Origin: Membranipora membranacea | Lineage: Eukaryota; Bryozoa; Gymnolaemata; Cheilostomatida; Membraniporidae | Length of the DNA: 60,000 nucleotides | Reading direction: 5' to 3' | NCBI GenBank assembly: GCA_914767715.1 | Contig: OU612072.1 | Location: 26,972,001 to 27,032,000 of the forward strand | Shown: piece after piece, positions 26,721 to 37,077 of the stretch | Layout of the letters: every line of letters begins with the position of its first letter | Position numbering within the stretch: position 1 is the first letter of the stretch | Notes under the pieces: model-generated | What the model was told of the DNA's origin: nothing | The model's database searches: none | Seen by the model: only the letters and a program-made list of their open reading frames with translations | Translations under genes and position numbers: made by a program

Positions 26721-27593
26721 TATACTGTGCCTTGTGGCTGTAACTTTTAAATTGTTTGATTGATTTGTATTCTATATTTTGCGCATCTCGTTGATAAATG
26801 GCAGGATAGAGGACTTGTGGACAATACATTATAAGTGAAACAATAAAACTTTTAAAAAGCATGCAAGTGGCTTGGTACTCAAATACAGAAAGTTTTTAAT
26901 TATATACATTCTTTGATTTGCCTTACGAACTAACTAACTCACTAACTGGAGGAGTGATATTTTGGTGAAACTTTATGATTTTAGGCCTCCTGTCTTCGAG
27001 ACTTGAAATTGATTTTTGCAAGGTAATAGGGCCATTTCTGACCCCTCATTACATGTGACCCCAATAATGAAGAAACTAAAATTTCCAATTCATTATACCA
27101 TTTTGGTCTTGTACTGTCACTTCAATCAATAATCTTGCCAGCTTACAGATCCTGGTTGTCACAACTGTAACAGATAATAGCCCAAATTTTAACTAATTTA
27201 GGTCAAAATTTTCCAGCCAGAAATTCAGAAAGATGTCAGTCAAATTTGTTGTCAGCATGATGAACAACAGGAGATTGTCCAGCTTTATTTGGTCCAAAAC
27301 ATGCACTTTTTTCCAGCCAAAAAACTGAAAATAGGTTAAACAACATGTTATACACACTAGCTTCCATTAAACTAGAGAGTATTTCTGAGGTTTTGATCGT
27401 GGCGTTTGATGATAAATTCAGTAGTAGAGAAGTTATGAGCATAAACATTTCTCTTTCCATGCTAAACAATCACCCAAAAAAGGTCATCCATTGTTGTACA
27501 CAATGTGCTTTGCATGTAATACTGCTCAGATTTTCATCACGCTTTTGCATAACGTACGGTAATTTACTGCATCATTTTGCCCGTTGCTGCCTA

Positions 27594-27917
27594 TACCGTA
27601 ATCCCTCACCTATAGATCGAGTAGTTTATAGACGCGACTATCATTTGAAGCATTATTATATTTAGTTTGGACCAAAACCTCTTACAATCACTGAAGATGA
27701 ATAGCTCAATGGTAGAGCGTTCGGCTTGTTAACATGGAGTTGTGAGTTCGAAACCCACTGTGTGCAGTTTTTTTCCCAAAACTACTTAGTTCATTTGTAG
27801 TGAGTGTAGTGAGTGTCTTATAGCTGTGGGGTGTCTTATAGCTGGAGCATTTTTATTTTTTCTGAGGGGGGTGATTCACTTATAAGTCCGGTGACTTATA
27901 GGTGAGGGATTACGGTA
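27594..27917. mobile_element. MITE with 21-bp terminal inverted repeats
   Basis: Left end TACCGTAATCCCTCACCTAT and right end ATAGGTGAGGGATTACGGTA are exact inverses. The outermost TA pairs could be a TA target duplication of the Tc1/mariner type. There is no transposase. A tRNA-like sequence lies in the middle (27696-27766). Repeated TCTTATAGCTG and CTTATAAGTCCGGTGACTTATA stretches fill the right half. Confidence 0.8.
27696..27766 (+). pseudogene. tRNA-like sequence (degenerate tRNA-Asn or SINE head)
   Basis: A-box-like TAGCTCAATGG and B-box-like GAGTTCGAAACCC are spaced as in a tRNA, with a good D-arm (GCTC and GAGC). The middle, GTTCGGCTTGTTAAC, resembles the anticodon arm of tRNA-Asn (GTT) with one extra T. 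The anticodon and acceptor stems no longer pair. A run of seven T follows two bases after the end, which would stop RNA polymerase III. It sits inside a MITE, so a transposed tRNA relic is likely. Confidence 0.6.
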
Positions 27918-28244
27918 TGTATTCAATGTATTTTAGTTAATGTACAATTAATCAAGTTAGGAACATGCGGTTTGAAAAAATTTGCGACATTAAACCAGGG
28001 AGAATGGAATGATTAAACACAAGTCAGACTACTAGCAACGTGTCAGTGAAGGAATTTTTGAAATGGGACAAGTAGTTCCTGAGAAACTGAAAAGGCGTTA
28101 TATCACGTTAACAACATGTATTTTATCTGCAAGACATATAACTCGCTATACATACATACAAATCAAGCGAAACGCCTTGATGACATTATCTATTCAGTAG
28201 GCTATATAGAGTGTGTTGGAGAAGGCTGATGGAAAAATTTCTTC

Positions 28245-28328
28245 AGCGTCACATTAGTTAAAGCAATGTCAGGACGACTCATAGACAGCGTCACATTAGT
28301 TAAAGCAATGTCAGGACGACTCATAGAC
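28245..28328 (+). repeat. 42-bp direct repeat, 2 copies
   Basis: Two identical adjacent 42-bp copies, each beginning AGCGTCACATTAG and ending GACTCATAGAC. The second copy runs into the CATAGAC hairpin at 28322, so both copies end in that hairpin's first bases. Confidence 0.9.
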
Positions 28329-28356
28329 ATAATAATAATGTGTTATTAAGTCTATG
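28322..28356. mobile_element. 35-bp palindromic insertion (CATAGA type)
   Basis: It begins CATAGAC and ends GTCTATG around an AT-rich core. The flanking 8-mers are GGACGACT (28314-28321) and AGACAACT (28357-28364), matching at 6 of 8 positions, so this may be an older insertion of the family at 28393 and 30477. Confidence 0.55.
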
Positions 28357-28384
28357 AGACAACTAAACTTTTCTTATAATGAGA

Positions 28385-28438
28385 TATCTACCCATAGAGT
28401 TATTATATATATGTATATAATAACTCTATGTATCTACC
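28385..28438. mobile_element. 38-bp palindromic insertion with 8-bp target duplication
   Basis: The element at 28393-28430 has 17-bp perfect arms (CATAGAGTTATTATATA and its inverse). It is flanked by identical TATCTACC at 28385-28392 and 28431-28438. Confidence 0.85.
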
Positions 28439-28508
28439 CTAGCCTGTCTTGACAAGCTTTGTTCCCCCCACTGAACAAAGCTTGTCAAGCCAGGCTATTG
28501 TCTACCCT
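28433..28508. mobile_element. 56-bp hairpin insertion beside another insertion
   Basis: Arms at 28441-28464 (AGCCTGTCTTGACAAGCTTT, then GTTC) and 28473-28496 pair with one mismatch around CCCCCACT. TCTACCCT occurs at 28433-28440 directly before it and again at about 28501-28508, four bases after it. This suggests a target duplication. A diverged relative is at 16.7 kb. Confidence 0.65.
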
Positions 28509-29094
28509 GATATTGATGCTATGATGACCACCCAAACTAAGACACTCGCTCTCAGATACATTCACATTGAGGACCAATTTTATACATGACCAAATTACAC
28601 AGCTTGTTTGTAAGTGGTCGTAATAAATCCATCGATCTACAGATTATTATTGTAAAAATACAAAAATCACAGGACTAGCAAAAAAATCAACAAAATCTGT
28701 TCTCGACGCATGATCAACGAATCAAACATATAATTCATCAAAATCGTAAGCTAGCTGAGCTGTAACTGGATTTTTTTCCAATTTTTACATACATCTATGC
28801 TTGAAAAGATCACGTATAATGTGATTAACAGCCTTGCGTGGTAACTGTTGATGGTGATGCACATCTCCTCACAGCTGTATACACAGTTGCTGCACCCATA
28901 TATGATAAGCTTCTGGCAAAGTCCATTTGCAAGTAAAACTTATCAATTTCCCTAGAAATGTGGCCCATGTTATAAATCTGAACTTGTAGACACATGGTTC
29001 ATCAGCTACCAGCCACATCTAAGAGATTTTGTGTTAACCTTATGACTGTATCAGATCTAATTTTATGTCTCATGTAGAGCACTACAACTTGGAG

Positions 29095-29155
29095 CAGGGA
29101 GGCCAGGGAGGCCAGGGAGGCCAGGGAGGCCAGGGAGGCCAGGGAGGCCAGGGAG
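29095..29155 (+). repeat. 10-bp microsatellite, about 6 copies
   Basis: Tandem copies of GGGAGGCCAG. No coding context. Confidence 0.95.
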
Positions 29156-29234
29156 CTTGTTAGTAATTATTTAAGGTCTGGTATAGCCTGTGGTTAAATT
29201 CCCAAACCAAAGTCATTAGCATCATTCATATATA

Positions 29235-29278
29235 ATCATATCAGAGACTATAGATATATCTATAGTCTCTGGTCATAT
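29235..29278. mobile_element. 30-bp perfect palindrome with near-perfect 7-bp flanking repeats
   Basis: 29242-29271 is a perfect palindrome with 15-bp arms (CAGAGACTATAGATA and its inverse). Flanks are ATCATAT (29235-29241) and GTCATAT (29272-29278), 6 of 7 identical. Confidence 0.65.
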
Positions 29279-30468
29279 ATCAATGATGCTTTGGGTCTTT
29301 CAGTTGACGTCTGCCAAAATCCATATCTGATCTAATCACTACTTTCCGACCTTGTTAGCCTACTAAGACAAAAAGTTTTCTTGCTCCAGCAATGCTGACA
29401 AACAGAGAAACTAGTTTAGGTAGATACTAGGTGACACTGACAGCTGCTCATATTATAAAGGTCACCAAACTCATTAACCAGAATTACTGGTAATTAAGTG
29501 TGTAACTAATACTCAGGAAGGATTTAGTGTGTACCAAACTTTAATTCCTAATCTAAGGGATTTAAATAGAAATGACAACAGTTGTATGATTTAAACAGTA
29601 CACCATAATTATATACTGAGGCAGGTGTGGTCACCTAGATTACCTATTCTTACACCAAAGCCAATACAGGCAATTATCTGTGGTTGGTGTATAGATAATC
29701 ATTATAATATGGAAAAGGGGTTTGTCCCACGAATATGCAACATTTCAGGTGCTTTCTCGCCCATAATTAATTAAGGTATATGAACAAGCCAGCAATCATT
29801 TTCTCGACACAATATCTCAGACTGGTATGAAAGTCGATAATAATCCCGTAATGAACATGAAAAGTGCTGGATTATATGTCCATCACATTAATTAGCGCAA
29901 CTCCCCAAAACAATTGTGTAAATGAAACAACTAGCATTCATCCACCCTCCCTGATTCATCTAATGGCAATAACTATAATGGCGCTTGTCATAATCAAGGT
30001 TTTGGTTGATATTCATAATATTAGTGATTATGCTAAGGTTATTCAATATTGCTAAGTCATACCACATGTGCGGCACATTTGGTACTATTTATATTTTTAT
30101 TATATTTGGTACAGATAATGGAAACCAAGTATTACCTAATACCTAGACACTACTCCCCTAATCTTTGTCTATACTAATAACATACTATACAATACTATGT
30201 AATAATTAACACCATTATCAAAAAAAAAATAGGAATATCAGTACCTTTAAATAACCTTTAGAAAAACTTTGATTGAGCAACACAAATACACTTGATTTTT
30301 TATACACTAGCCATATCTCAGGGGACGAATAAATAAATTGGGCCGCAGAGATGGTTATGAGCTATGATGATATCCTACAACTTGATCGGCAAAATAAATT
30401 GATCACATTAACCCTGCGTTCAACACTTCTAGGTTGATACCATTCTATGGGTGAACCGGTGACGTAAG

Positions 30469-30518
30469 GGGTTAACCATAGATTTAATAATTAATATTAT
30501 TAAATCTATGGGGTTAAC
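30469..30518. mobile_element. 34-bp palindromic insertion with 8-bp target duplication
   Basis: The element at 30477-30510 has 15-bp arms (CATAGATTTAATAAT and its inverse) around TAAT. It is flanked by identical GGGTTAAC at 30469-30476 and 30511-30518. It shares CATAGA/TCTATG ends with 28393-28430. Confidence 0.87.
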
Positions 30519-30541
30519 TCCAAATGCAGACTTGTTTGCTT

Positions 30542-33046
30542 GATAAGGGAGGGTGGGATAAGGGAGGGTGGGATAAGGGAGGGTGGTATAGGTGGGATAA
30601 GGGAGGGTGGGATAAGGGAGGGTGGGATAGGTGGGATAAGGGAGGGTGGTATAGGTGGGATAAGGGAGGGTGGTATAGGTGGGATAAGGGAGGGTGGTAT
30701 AGGTGGGACAAGGGAGGGTGGTATAGGTGGGATAAGGGAGGGTGGGATAAGGGAGGGTGGTATAGGTTGGACAAGGGAGGGTGGTATAGGTGGGATAAGG
30801 GAGGGTGGTATAAGGGAGGGTGGTATAGGTGGGATAAGGGAGGGTGGGACAAGGGAGGGTGGTATAGGTGGGATAAGGGAGGGTGGGATAAGGGAGGGTG
30901 GGATAAGGGAGGGTGGTATAGGTTGGACAAGGGAGGGTGGTATAGGTGGGATAAGGGAGGGTGGTATAGGTGGGATAAGGGAGGGTGGTATAGGTGGGAC
31001 AAGGGAGGGTGGTATAGGTGGGATAAGGGAGGGTGGTATAGGTGGGATAAGGGAGGGTGGTATAGGTGGGACAAGGGAGGGTGGTATAGGTGGGATAAGG
31101 GAGGGTGGGATAAGGGAGGGTGGTATAGGTTGGACAAGGGAGGGTGGTATAGGTGGGATAAGGGAGGGTGGTATAGGTGGGACAAGGGAGGGTGGTATAG
31201 GTGGGATAAGGGAGGGTGGTATAGGTGGGATAAGGGAGGGTGGTATAGGTGGGACAAGGGAGGGTGGTATAGGTGGGATAAGGGAGGGTGGTATAGGTGG
31301 GATAAGGGAGGGTGGTATAGGTTGGACAAGGGAGGGTGGTATAGGTGGGATAAGGGAGGGTGGTATAGGTGGGACAAGGGAGGGTGGTATAGGTGGGATA
31401 AGGGAGGGTGGTATAGGTGGGACAAGGGAGGGTGGGATAAGGGAGGGTGGTATAGGTGGGACAAGGGAGGGTGGTATAGGTGGGATAAGGGAGGGTGGGA
31501 TAAGGGAGGGTGGTATAGGTTGGACAAGGGAGGGTGGTATAGGTGGGATAAGGGAGGGTGGTATAGGTGGGACAAGGGAGGGTGGGATAAGGGAGGGTGG
31601 TATAGGTGGGACAAGGGAGGGTGGTATAGGTGGGATAAGGGAGGGTGGGATAAGGGAGGGTGGTATAGGTTGGACAAGGGAGGGTGGTATAGGTGGGATA
31701 AGGGAGGGTGGTATAGGTGGGATAAGGGAGGGTGGTATAGGTGGGACAAGGGAGGGTGGTATAGGTGGGATAAGGGAGGGTGGTATAGGTGGGATAAGGG
31801 AGGGTGGTATAGGTGGGACAAGGGAGGGTGGTATAGGTGGGATAAGGGAGGGTGGTATAGGTTGGACAAGGGAGGGTGGTATAGGTGGGATAAGGGAGGG
31901 TGGGATAAGGGAGGGTGGTATAGGTTGGACAAGGGAGGGTGGTATAGGTGGGATAAGGGAGGGTGGTATAGGTGGGACAAGGGAGGGTGGTATAGGTGGG
32001 ACAAGGGAGGGTGGTATAGGTGGGACAAGGGAGGGTGGTATAGGTGGGATAAGGGAGGGTGGTATAGGTGGGATAAGGGAGGGTGGTATAGGTGGGACAA
32101 GGGAGGGTGGTATAGGTGGGATAAGGGAGGGTGGTATAGGTTGGACAAGGGAGGGTGGTATAGGTGGGATAAGGGAGGGTGGGATAAGGGAGGGTGGTAT
32201 AGGTTGGACAAGGGAGGGTGGTATAGGTGGGATAAGGGAGGGTGGTATAGGTGGGACAAGGGAGGGTGGTATAGGTGGGATAAGGGAGGGTGGTATAGGT
32301 GGGATAAGGGAGGGTGGTATAGGTGGGACAAGGGAGGGTGGTATAGGTGGGATAAGGGAGGGTGGTATAGGTGGGATAAGGGAGGGTGGTATAGGTTGGA
32401 CAAGGGAGGGTGGTATAGGTGGGATAAGGGAGGGTGGTATAGGTGGGACAAGGGAGGGTGGTATAGGTGGGATAAGGGAGGGTGGTATAGGTGGGACAAG
32501 GGAGGGTGGGATAAGGGAGGGTGGTATAGGTGGGACAAGGGAGGGTGGTATAGGTGGGATAAGGGAGGGTGGGATAAGGGAGGGTGGTATAGGTTGGACA
32601 AGGGAGGGTGGTATAGGTGGGATAAGGGAGGGTGGTATAGGTGGGACAAGGGAGGGTGGGATAAGGGAGGGTGGTATAGGTGGGACAAGGGAGGGTGGTA
32701 TAGGTGGGATAAGGGAGGGTGGGATAAGGGAGGGTGGTATAGGTTGGACAAGGGAGGGTGGTATAGGTGGGATAAGGGAGGGTGGTATAGGTGGGATAAG
32801 GGAGGGTGGGACAAGGGAGGGTGGTATAGGTGGGATAAGGGAGGGTGGTATAGGTGGGATAAGGGAGGGTGGTATAGGTGGGATAAGGGAGGGTGGGATA
32901 GGTGGGATAAGGGAGGGTGGTATAGGTGGGATAAGGGAGGGTGGTATAGGTGGGATAAGGGAGGGTGGGATAGGTGGGATAAGGGAGGGTGGTATAGGTG
33001 GGATAAGGGAGGGTGGTATAGGTGGGATAAGGGAGGGTGGGATAAG
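30542..33046 (+). repeat. 2.5-kb G-rich composite minisatellite
   Basis: Built from a 15-bp block GATAAGGGAGGGTGG and a 24-bp block that adds TATAGGTGG. Common variants have GACAAGGG in place of GATAAGGG, and GGTTGGAC in place of GGTGGGAC. The GGTTGGAC variant recurs every 60-215 bp, giving a higher-order pattern. Both block lengths are multiples of three and lack stops, so two + frames (850 and 854 codons) and one - frame (766 codons) stay open. GGGAGGGTGGG runs can form G-quadruplexes on the + strand. Confidence 0.97.
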
Positions 33047-33566
33047 GCTTATCTTATCACACGGCTACAAATATAGCAGCAGCAGCGTGACAAGGCTAAG
33101 TTAGGATATATATAATATTATAGATGGTTTACGACGAAACAAAGTGCATAGCAATCGTACACAGATCATGAAGGCAGCACAATAATAAATTGGTAAATTT
33201 CAGTTTACTACACCATGTGATGAATCAAAGCTATATTAATTAATTAACCGCCAAAAGCCATCTTCATAACCTCAAAAGTTTCTCCAGGTATATGTAAGCT
33301 TGAATGTGGTGCGATTCACCTCAATTTATGATTTTTGGAGTGATGGAGGTGCATATTATAGATTGAATTAATCAAAACTAGAGCCAATGGAGAACATCAC
33401 CACCATAATGTTATTAAAAGATTAAATTGGTAGGAATTATTACACTGAAAAAATAGTGTTTTTTATATTGCATTTATATACCATTTCATTTAGTGAATAC
33501 TGGGTTTGCGCATGCTTCATCGATTACATTTCAAATCATGATGATTATTACATCACTTGAGAAAAT

Positions 33567-33607
33567 GAACAACTCTTTGGTAGTTTATGGTGGCCCTGAA
33601 AAGGGCC
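33567..33607 (-). terminator. Histone H2A mRNA 3'-end stem-loop and downstream element
   Basis: On the minus strand, GGCCCTTTTCAGGGCC (33607-33592), then 12 nt, then CAAAGAGTTGTTC (33579-33567). The stem starts 34 nt after the H2A stop. Confidence 0.95.
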
Positions 33608-33641
33608 GTTGGGGTGTTAGTGAAGTGATGTATTGATGATC

Positions 33642-34019
33642 TTAAGCAGCAGCCTTCTTGGTCTTGCTTGGCAGGAGAACAGCCTGGATGTTAGGCAGTA
33701 CACCTCCCTGTGCGATGGTGACACCATTGAGTAGTCTGTTCAACTCCTCGTCATTCCTGATGGCGAGCTGAAGATGTCTGGGGATGATCCTGGTCTTCTT
33801 GTTGTCACGAGCGGCGTTACCAGCCAACTCAAGAACCTCAGCTGCAAGGTACTCCATGACAGCAGCCAGGTAGACTGGTGCTCCAGCTCCTACTCTCTCG
33901 GCATAGTTTCCCTTCCTCAGCAGACGGTGGATACGTCCAACTGGGAACTGAAGTCCAGCCCTCGATGATCGAGTTTTGCTCTTTCCTTTAGCTTTGCCTC
34001 CTTTTCCTCGTCCAGACAT
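33642..34019 (-). CDS. H2A: Histone H2A, canonical
   Basis: Intronless, 125 residues. It starts [20 protein letters not shown] and has [20 protein letters not shown] and the acidic-patch region [20 protein letters not shown]. The tail ends PSKTKKAAA with no SQ(E/D) motif, so it is canonical H2A and not H2A.X or H2A.Z. An upstream in-frame ATG would add 19 residues, but the conserved N-terminus fixes the start at 34019. It is divergently paired with H2B and pairs with it in the nucleosome dimer. Confidence 0.98.
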   Translation of the reverse strand: MSGRGKGGKAKGKSKTRSSRAGLQFPVGRIHRLLRKGNYAERVGAGAPVYLAAVMEYLAAEVLELAGNAARDNKKTRIIPRHLQLAIRNDEELNRLLNGVTIAQGGVLPNIQAVLLPSKTKKAAA

Positions 34020-34435
34020 GATTGAGTTGTGTGAATTGCTGCTTGGATATAAACAGAATAAGGTCTCCATGGACAACTTTCAGTATTTATACCAACTGCA
34101 CATAGTTGAAAAGGGGCCAATCAAAAACTCGAAGATGGTATTTTGCATCAACACAATTTTTTGCGCCTACATTTGAATATCCCGGGCGCACTACGAATTA
34201 AAAAACCGTGACAGTTATGGCATGAATTCAATGCCCGCGCAAGATAGAATCATTGCAACCCAATTATATCACTAATCCGCAAGCTTTCATTAACATCCTT
34301 TGTTCGGGCGCCTGGATTAAAGCAACCAATCAAATTCTAAACATTTCTCAACTGCCTTAATTTGCATATGGCTTTGTATATCAATGCATAGCATCGATCG
34401 GAAGTTCATCATTCATCTTAACTTTTAAATTCAAC
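34020..34435. promoter_or_regulatory. Shared divergent promoter of H2A and H2B
   Basis: 416 bp. H2A side: TATAAATA on the minus strand at 34091-34084, with a CCAAT motif (+) at 34117-34121. H2B side: CCAAT at 34326-34330, the octamer ATTTGCAT at 34360-34367 (a known element of H2B promoters, bound by Oct-1), and TGTATATC in a TATA-like position shortly downstream. AATCCGCAAGC at 34274-34284 matches the two AATCCGC elements in the H3/H4 spacer. Confidence 0.75.
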
Positions 34436-34804
34436 ATGCCACCAAAAGTAAGCAGCAAAGGAGCCAAGAAGGCAGGAAAGGCTAAAGCAGCCAGAACTGG
34501 AGACAAGAAGAGGAAAAGGAAGAGGAAAGAGAGCTATGGTATCTACATCTACAAGGTTCTCAAGCAGGTGCACCCTGACACTGGAGTCTCCAGCAAAGCC
34601 ATGAGCATCATGAACAGCTTTGTCAATGATGTGTTCGAGAGAATCGCAGCAGAGGCATCCAGACTGGCTCACTACAACAAGAGATCCACCATCACCAGCC
34701 GAGAGATCCAGACCGCTGTCAGACTGATCCTTCCAGGAGAGCTTGCCAAGCACGCTGTTTCTGAGGGAACCAAGGCTGTCACCAAGTACACCAGCTCTAA
34801 GTAA
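34436..34804 (+). CDS. H2B: Histone H2B
   Basis: Intronless, 122 residues. It has a lysine-rich tail ([15 protein letters not shown], then [11 protein letters not shown]) and the histone fold with [20 protein letters not shown], and the C-terminal [17 protein letters not shown] containing the conserved ubiquitylated lysine. It pairs with H2A in the nucleosome. The stem-loop starts 28 nt after the stop. Confidence 0.98.
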   Translation: MPPKVSSKGAKKAGKAKAARTGDKKRKRKRKESYGIYIYKVLKQVHPDTGVSSKAMSIMNSFVNDVFERIAAEASRLAHYNKRSTITSREIQTAVRLILPGELAKHAVSEGTKAVTKYTSSK

Positions 34805-34831
34805 ACGGACATCCAACAACACAAACCCAAC

Positions 34832-34872
34832 GGCCCTTTTCAGGGCCACCATCTCATACCAAAGAGTTGTTC
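34832..34872 (+). terminator. Histone H2B mRNA 3'-end stem-loop and downstream element
   Basis: GGCCCTTTTCAGGGCC at 34832-34847, a 12-nt spacer, then CAAAGAGTTGTTC at 34860-34872. Confidence 0.95.
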
Positions 34873-37060
34873 TGATCAATATATATATATATCCATGATT
34901 ATATCACCCTTAACAAGGTTTCAATCAATTCCCTCATTGTTTCAATTATCAAGATGATGGTACTCTGACGTCAATGGTCTTGCACTACAGTGCCTAGTTC
35001 AAATTGCATGAGCAGATGGATTAATGATGAGAAAGTTTCTTACGGAAAGCATTTTAGATAATCCTGGAACAGCCAAATTTGTGCTTCAACAAAGAATCTG
35101 AGTTAAGCTTTTATGAGGCCATATATGACAGGAACAGAATCCAAATGTGGTATCCGTAGACAAAAATACCCTAAGTAGAAACCAGACAAAAAAAAAACAG
35201 TATAGAGAGGACAGAAACTTTGCATTATGTTATGTTCCCTTGTGGTCATTATGCCATCTGAGGTGTCACATTACCTATGCTATGACAGTTGCTTTATTGT
35301 CAGCACATTTTCAACACCTCCAATTAGTAGCTTTTGTTCACAGAGTCGCAAGATCAATTGATCCTACTGGCATCTTTTCCATGATGGTAATAATTTTGGT
35401 TTTAGAAATCTAAAAACTTTGGATTTATTCTTAGCCAGTTTCACTATGAATAATAGGACCGAGAATAATTCAATTGTTATAACAAGCAGTATCGCACGTT
35501 AATATATTTTTAACAGAAATCTAATAGTTGGGCTAACCACGCACATGAGATATCCCGGATATGTAACAAATAGTTTCAGTGCATTTATTGGCATGATAGA
35601 ACCCGAATCTCGAATATCGCCTGAATCAGAATAGTTGGCTTTTATCACATAACATAATAAAAAAATCATTACACCAAATTGATGATAAATTGTCCTCTCA
35701 CATGTCATAAAAGACAATATCCACAATACACAATATTATACCTATGGTAGCAGGGAGGATGGAAAGCCTCCAATCTTGGTGATTCTATATGACCAATATA
35801 CAGTGAATGACTAATGTAATGTAGCTATAGACTTATTTATAGGCCTATGAATACTGCAGGCAGCTGTAAGGGCCTTAGATGTGTATATGATGTGCAATCA
35901 GATAAACTGACAATCAATGTTAGTGAGGTTAGACTTTTCACAACACGGAAACGTTTTACGCAGTGACTATATTACAATCATTATAACTGATCAGACCAGA
36001 AAAAGAATGCAGTGGTATGGGCATGTTAGACGGAGAGAAAGTGAGGACGACATCCGGAGAGTGTCAGAGATGACAGTCGAAGGAGTGTGACCTAGGGGTA
36101 GACCAAAACAAAAAGCAGCGCGATACAGTAAACTCAGACCTTAGATGGCTTGATCTGGATGGTTCAGATACTGAAGATCGAGTGTGATGGAGGAGTTTGG
36201 TAGAACTTGGAATCAGGCAGAACCCCGCCACCAGCACAGGACCATGGCGGTGAAAGGTGACCATAACTTACCAGACCATATGGATCTAAAATTAGTCTAG
36301 TGTAACGACACAGAATATTCATATATGTCCCATGTAAGGAGGAGCTGTATTTGTTTAATTTTATAAAAAAAAAACGTCTAATGCGTGATTTTCTTAATTT
36401 TTCAACCAAATTATTTTTTCAGTGAGTAATAAATAAAATTCATTTACAGTACAGTTCATAATATCATAACTATAACACTTAGTGAGAAGTAAGCTAGATG
36501 GCAAGAGGTAAATGACTAGCAATATGAAAAATCCGATTAATATAATTATTGTTAAGAACAAATTTCATTACAATGCGTAATATGACTTACAATCAATGAG
36601 ACTATGAGTGCATTACAATATAAGAAAACAATTAATCTTTCTATTTAGGTCAATACTTGTGACACTTAGACGCTTGCAATCCAGAAACAATCACACATCT
36701 AGTTGTATTACGCCTAGTCTCCGAGTCTCCGTCAGTATTATGGATATTCTGAGTATTTTCGTATGAGTCAGAAAATATGAACCCGTATCTTAGCTAATAA
36801 TTCATTCTAGTTAGTAGTAGTAGTACCTATATATTGTATATCATTATTGTATTATATCTAACCATAAACTCAGAGAAATCTATAAATTTAAAAGACTAAC
36901 TAACTCATATAACAGTTAGTAAGTAAACTGATGATTTTACCACATATGATGATTGGTCACTAGATCGGTCGTGATATTAATCCTGATTGGCTGATTTATC
37001 ATGACCTATATATCTGATTGGCTGATTTATCATGACCTATATATCTGATTGGCTGATTTA
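34873..37060. other. H2B to nidogen 3'-end intergenic region
   Basis: Apart from a LINE fragment (35970-36280) and the 31-bp repeat at its right edge, this 2.2 kb contains no recognised feature. It is AT-rich with only short ORFs. Confidence 0.55.
35970..36280 (+). pseudogene. Decayed C-terminal fragment of a LINE reverse transcriptase
   Basis: At about 35990-36110 one frame reads RKRMQWYGHVRRRESEDDIR, then a stop in place of arginine, then PRGRPKQ. The pattern R(L/M)QW(F/Y)GHVRR followed by RGRPK is the hallmark of the C-terminal end of endonuclease/reverse-transcriptase LINE proteins common in invertebrates. Stops and frameshifts show it is inactive, and upstream domains are missing. Confidence 0.7.
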
Positions 37061-37077
37061 TCATAACCTATATATCT
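36985..37077 (+). repeat. 31-bp tandem repeat over the nidogen stop codon
   Basis: Three exact-length copies starting GATTGGCTGATTTATCATGA. The third copy, with one substitution, contains the nidogen stop codon and its last five codons (QIYRL). The two outer copies lie beyond the gene and repeat that coding end. Confidence 0.92.

Larger units (their letters stand above)
26721..33566. other. Repeat-rich region between the two histone pairs
   Basis: No protein gene recognised in 6.8 kb. The region holds a MITE with a tRNA-like insert, several tiny palindromic insertions, a 10-bp microsatellite and the 2.5-kb G-rich minisatellite, all listed separately. Long open frames inside the minisatellite are by-products of its period. 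Confidence 0.7.

Noticed and set aside
27696-27766. A functional tRNA-Asn gene
   Set aside because: The anticodon and acceptor stems do not pair and there is an extra base in the anticodon region, so it is listed as a degenerate tRNA-like sequence.
30514-33104. Three ORFs of 766-854 codons on both strands, repetitive Gly/Trp/Arg-rich or His/Pro/Leu-rich proteins
   Set aside because: They exist only because the minisatellite blocks are 15 and 24 bp. The same DNA is open in three frames, and there is no non-repetitive coding flank.
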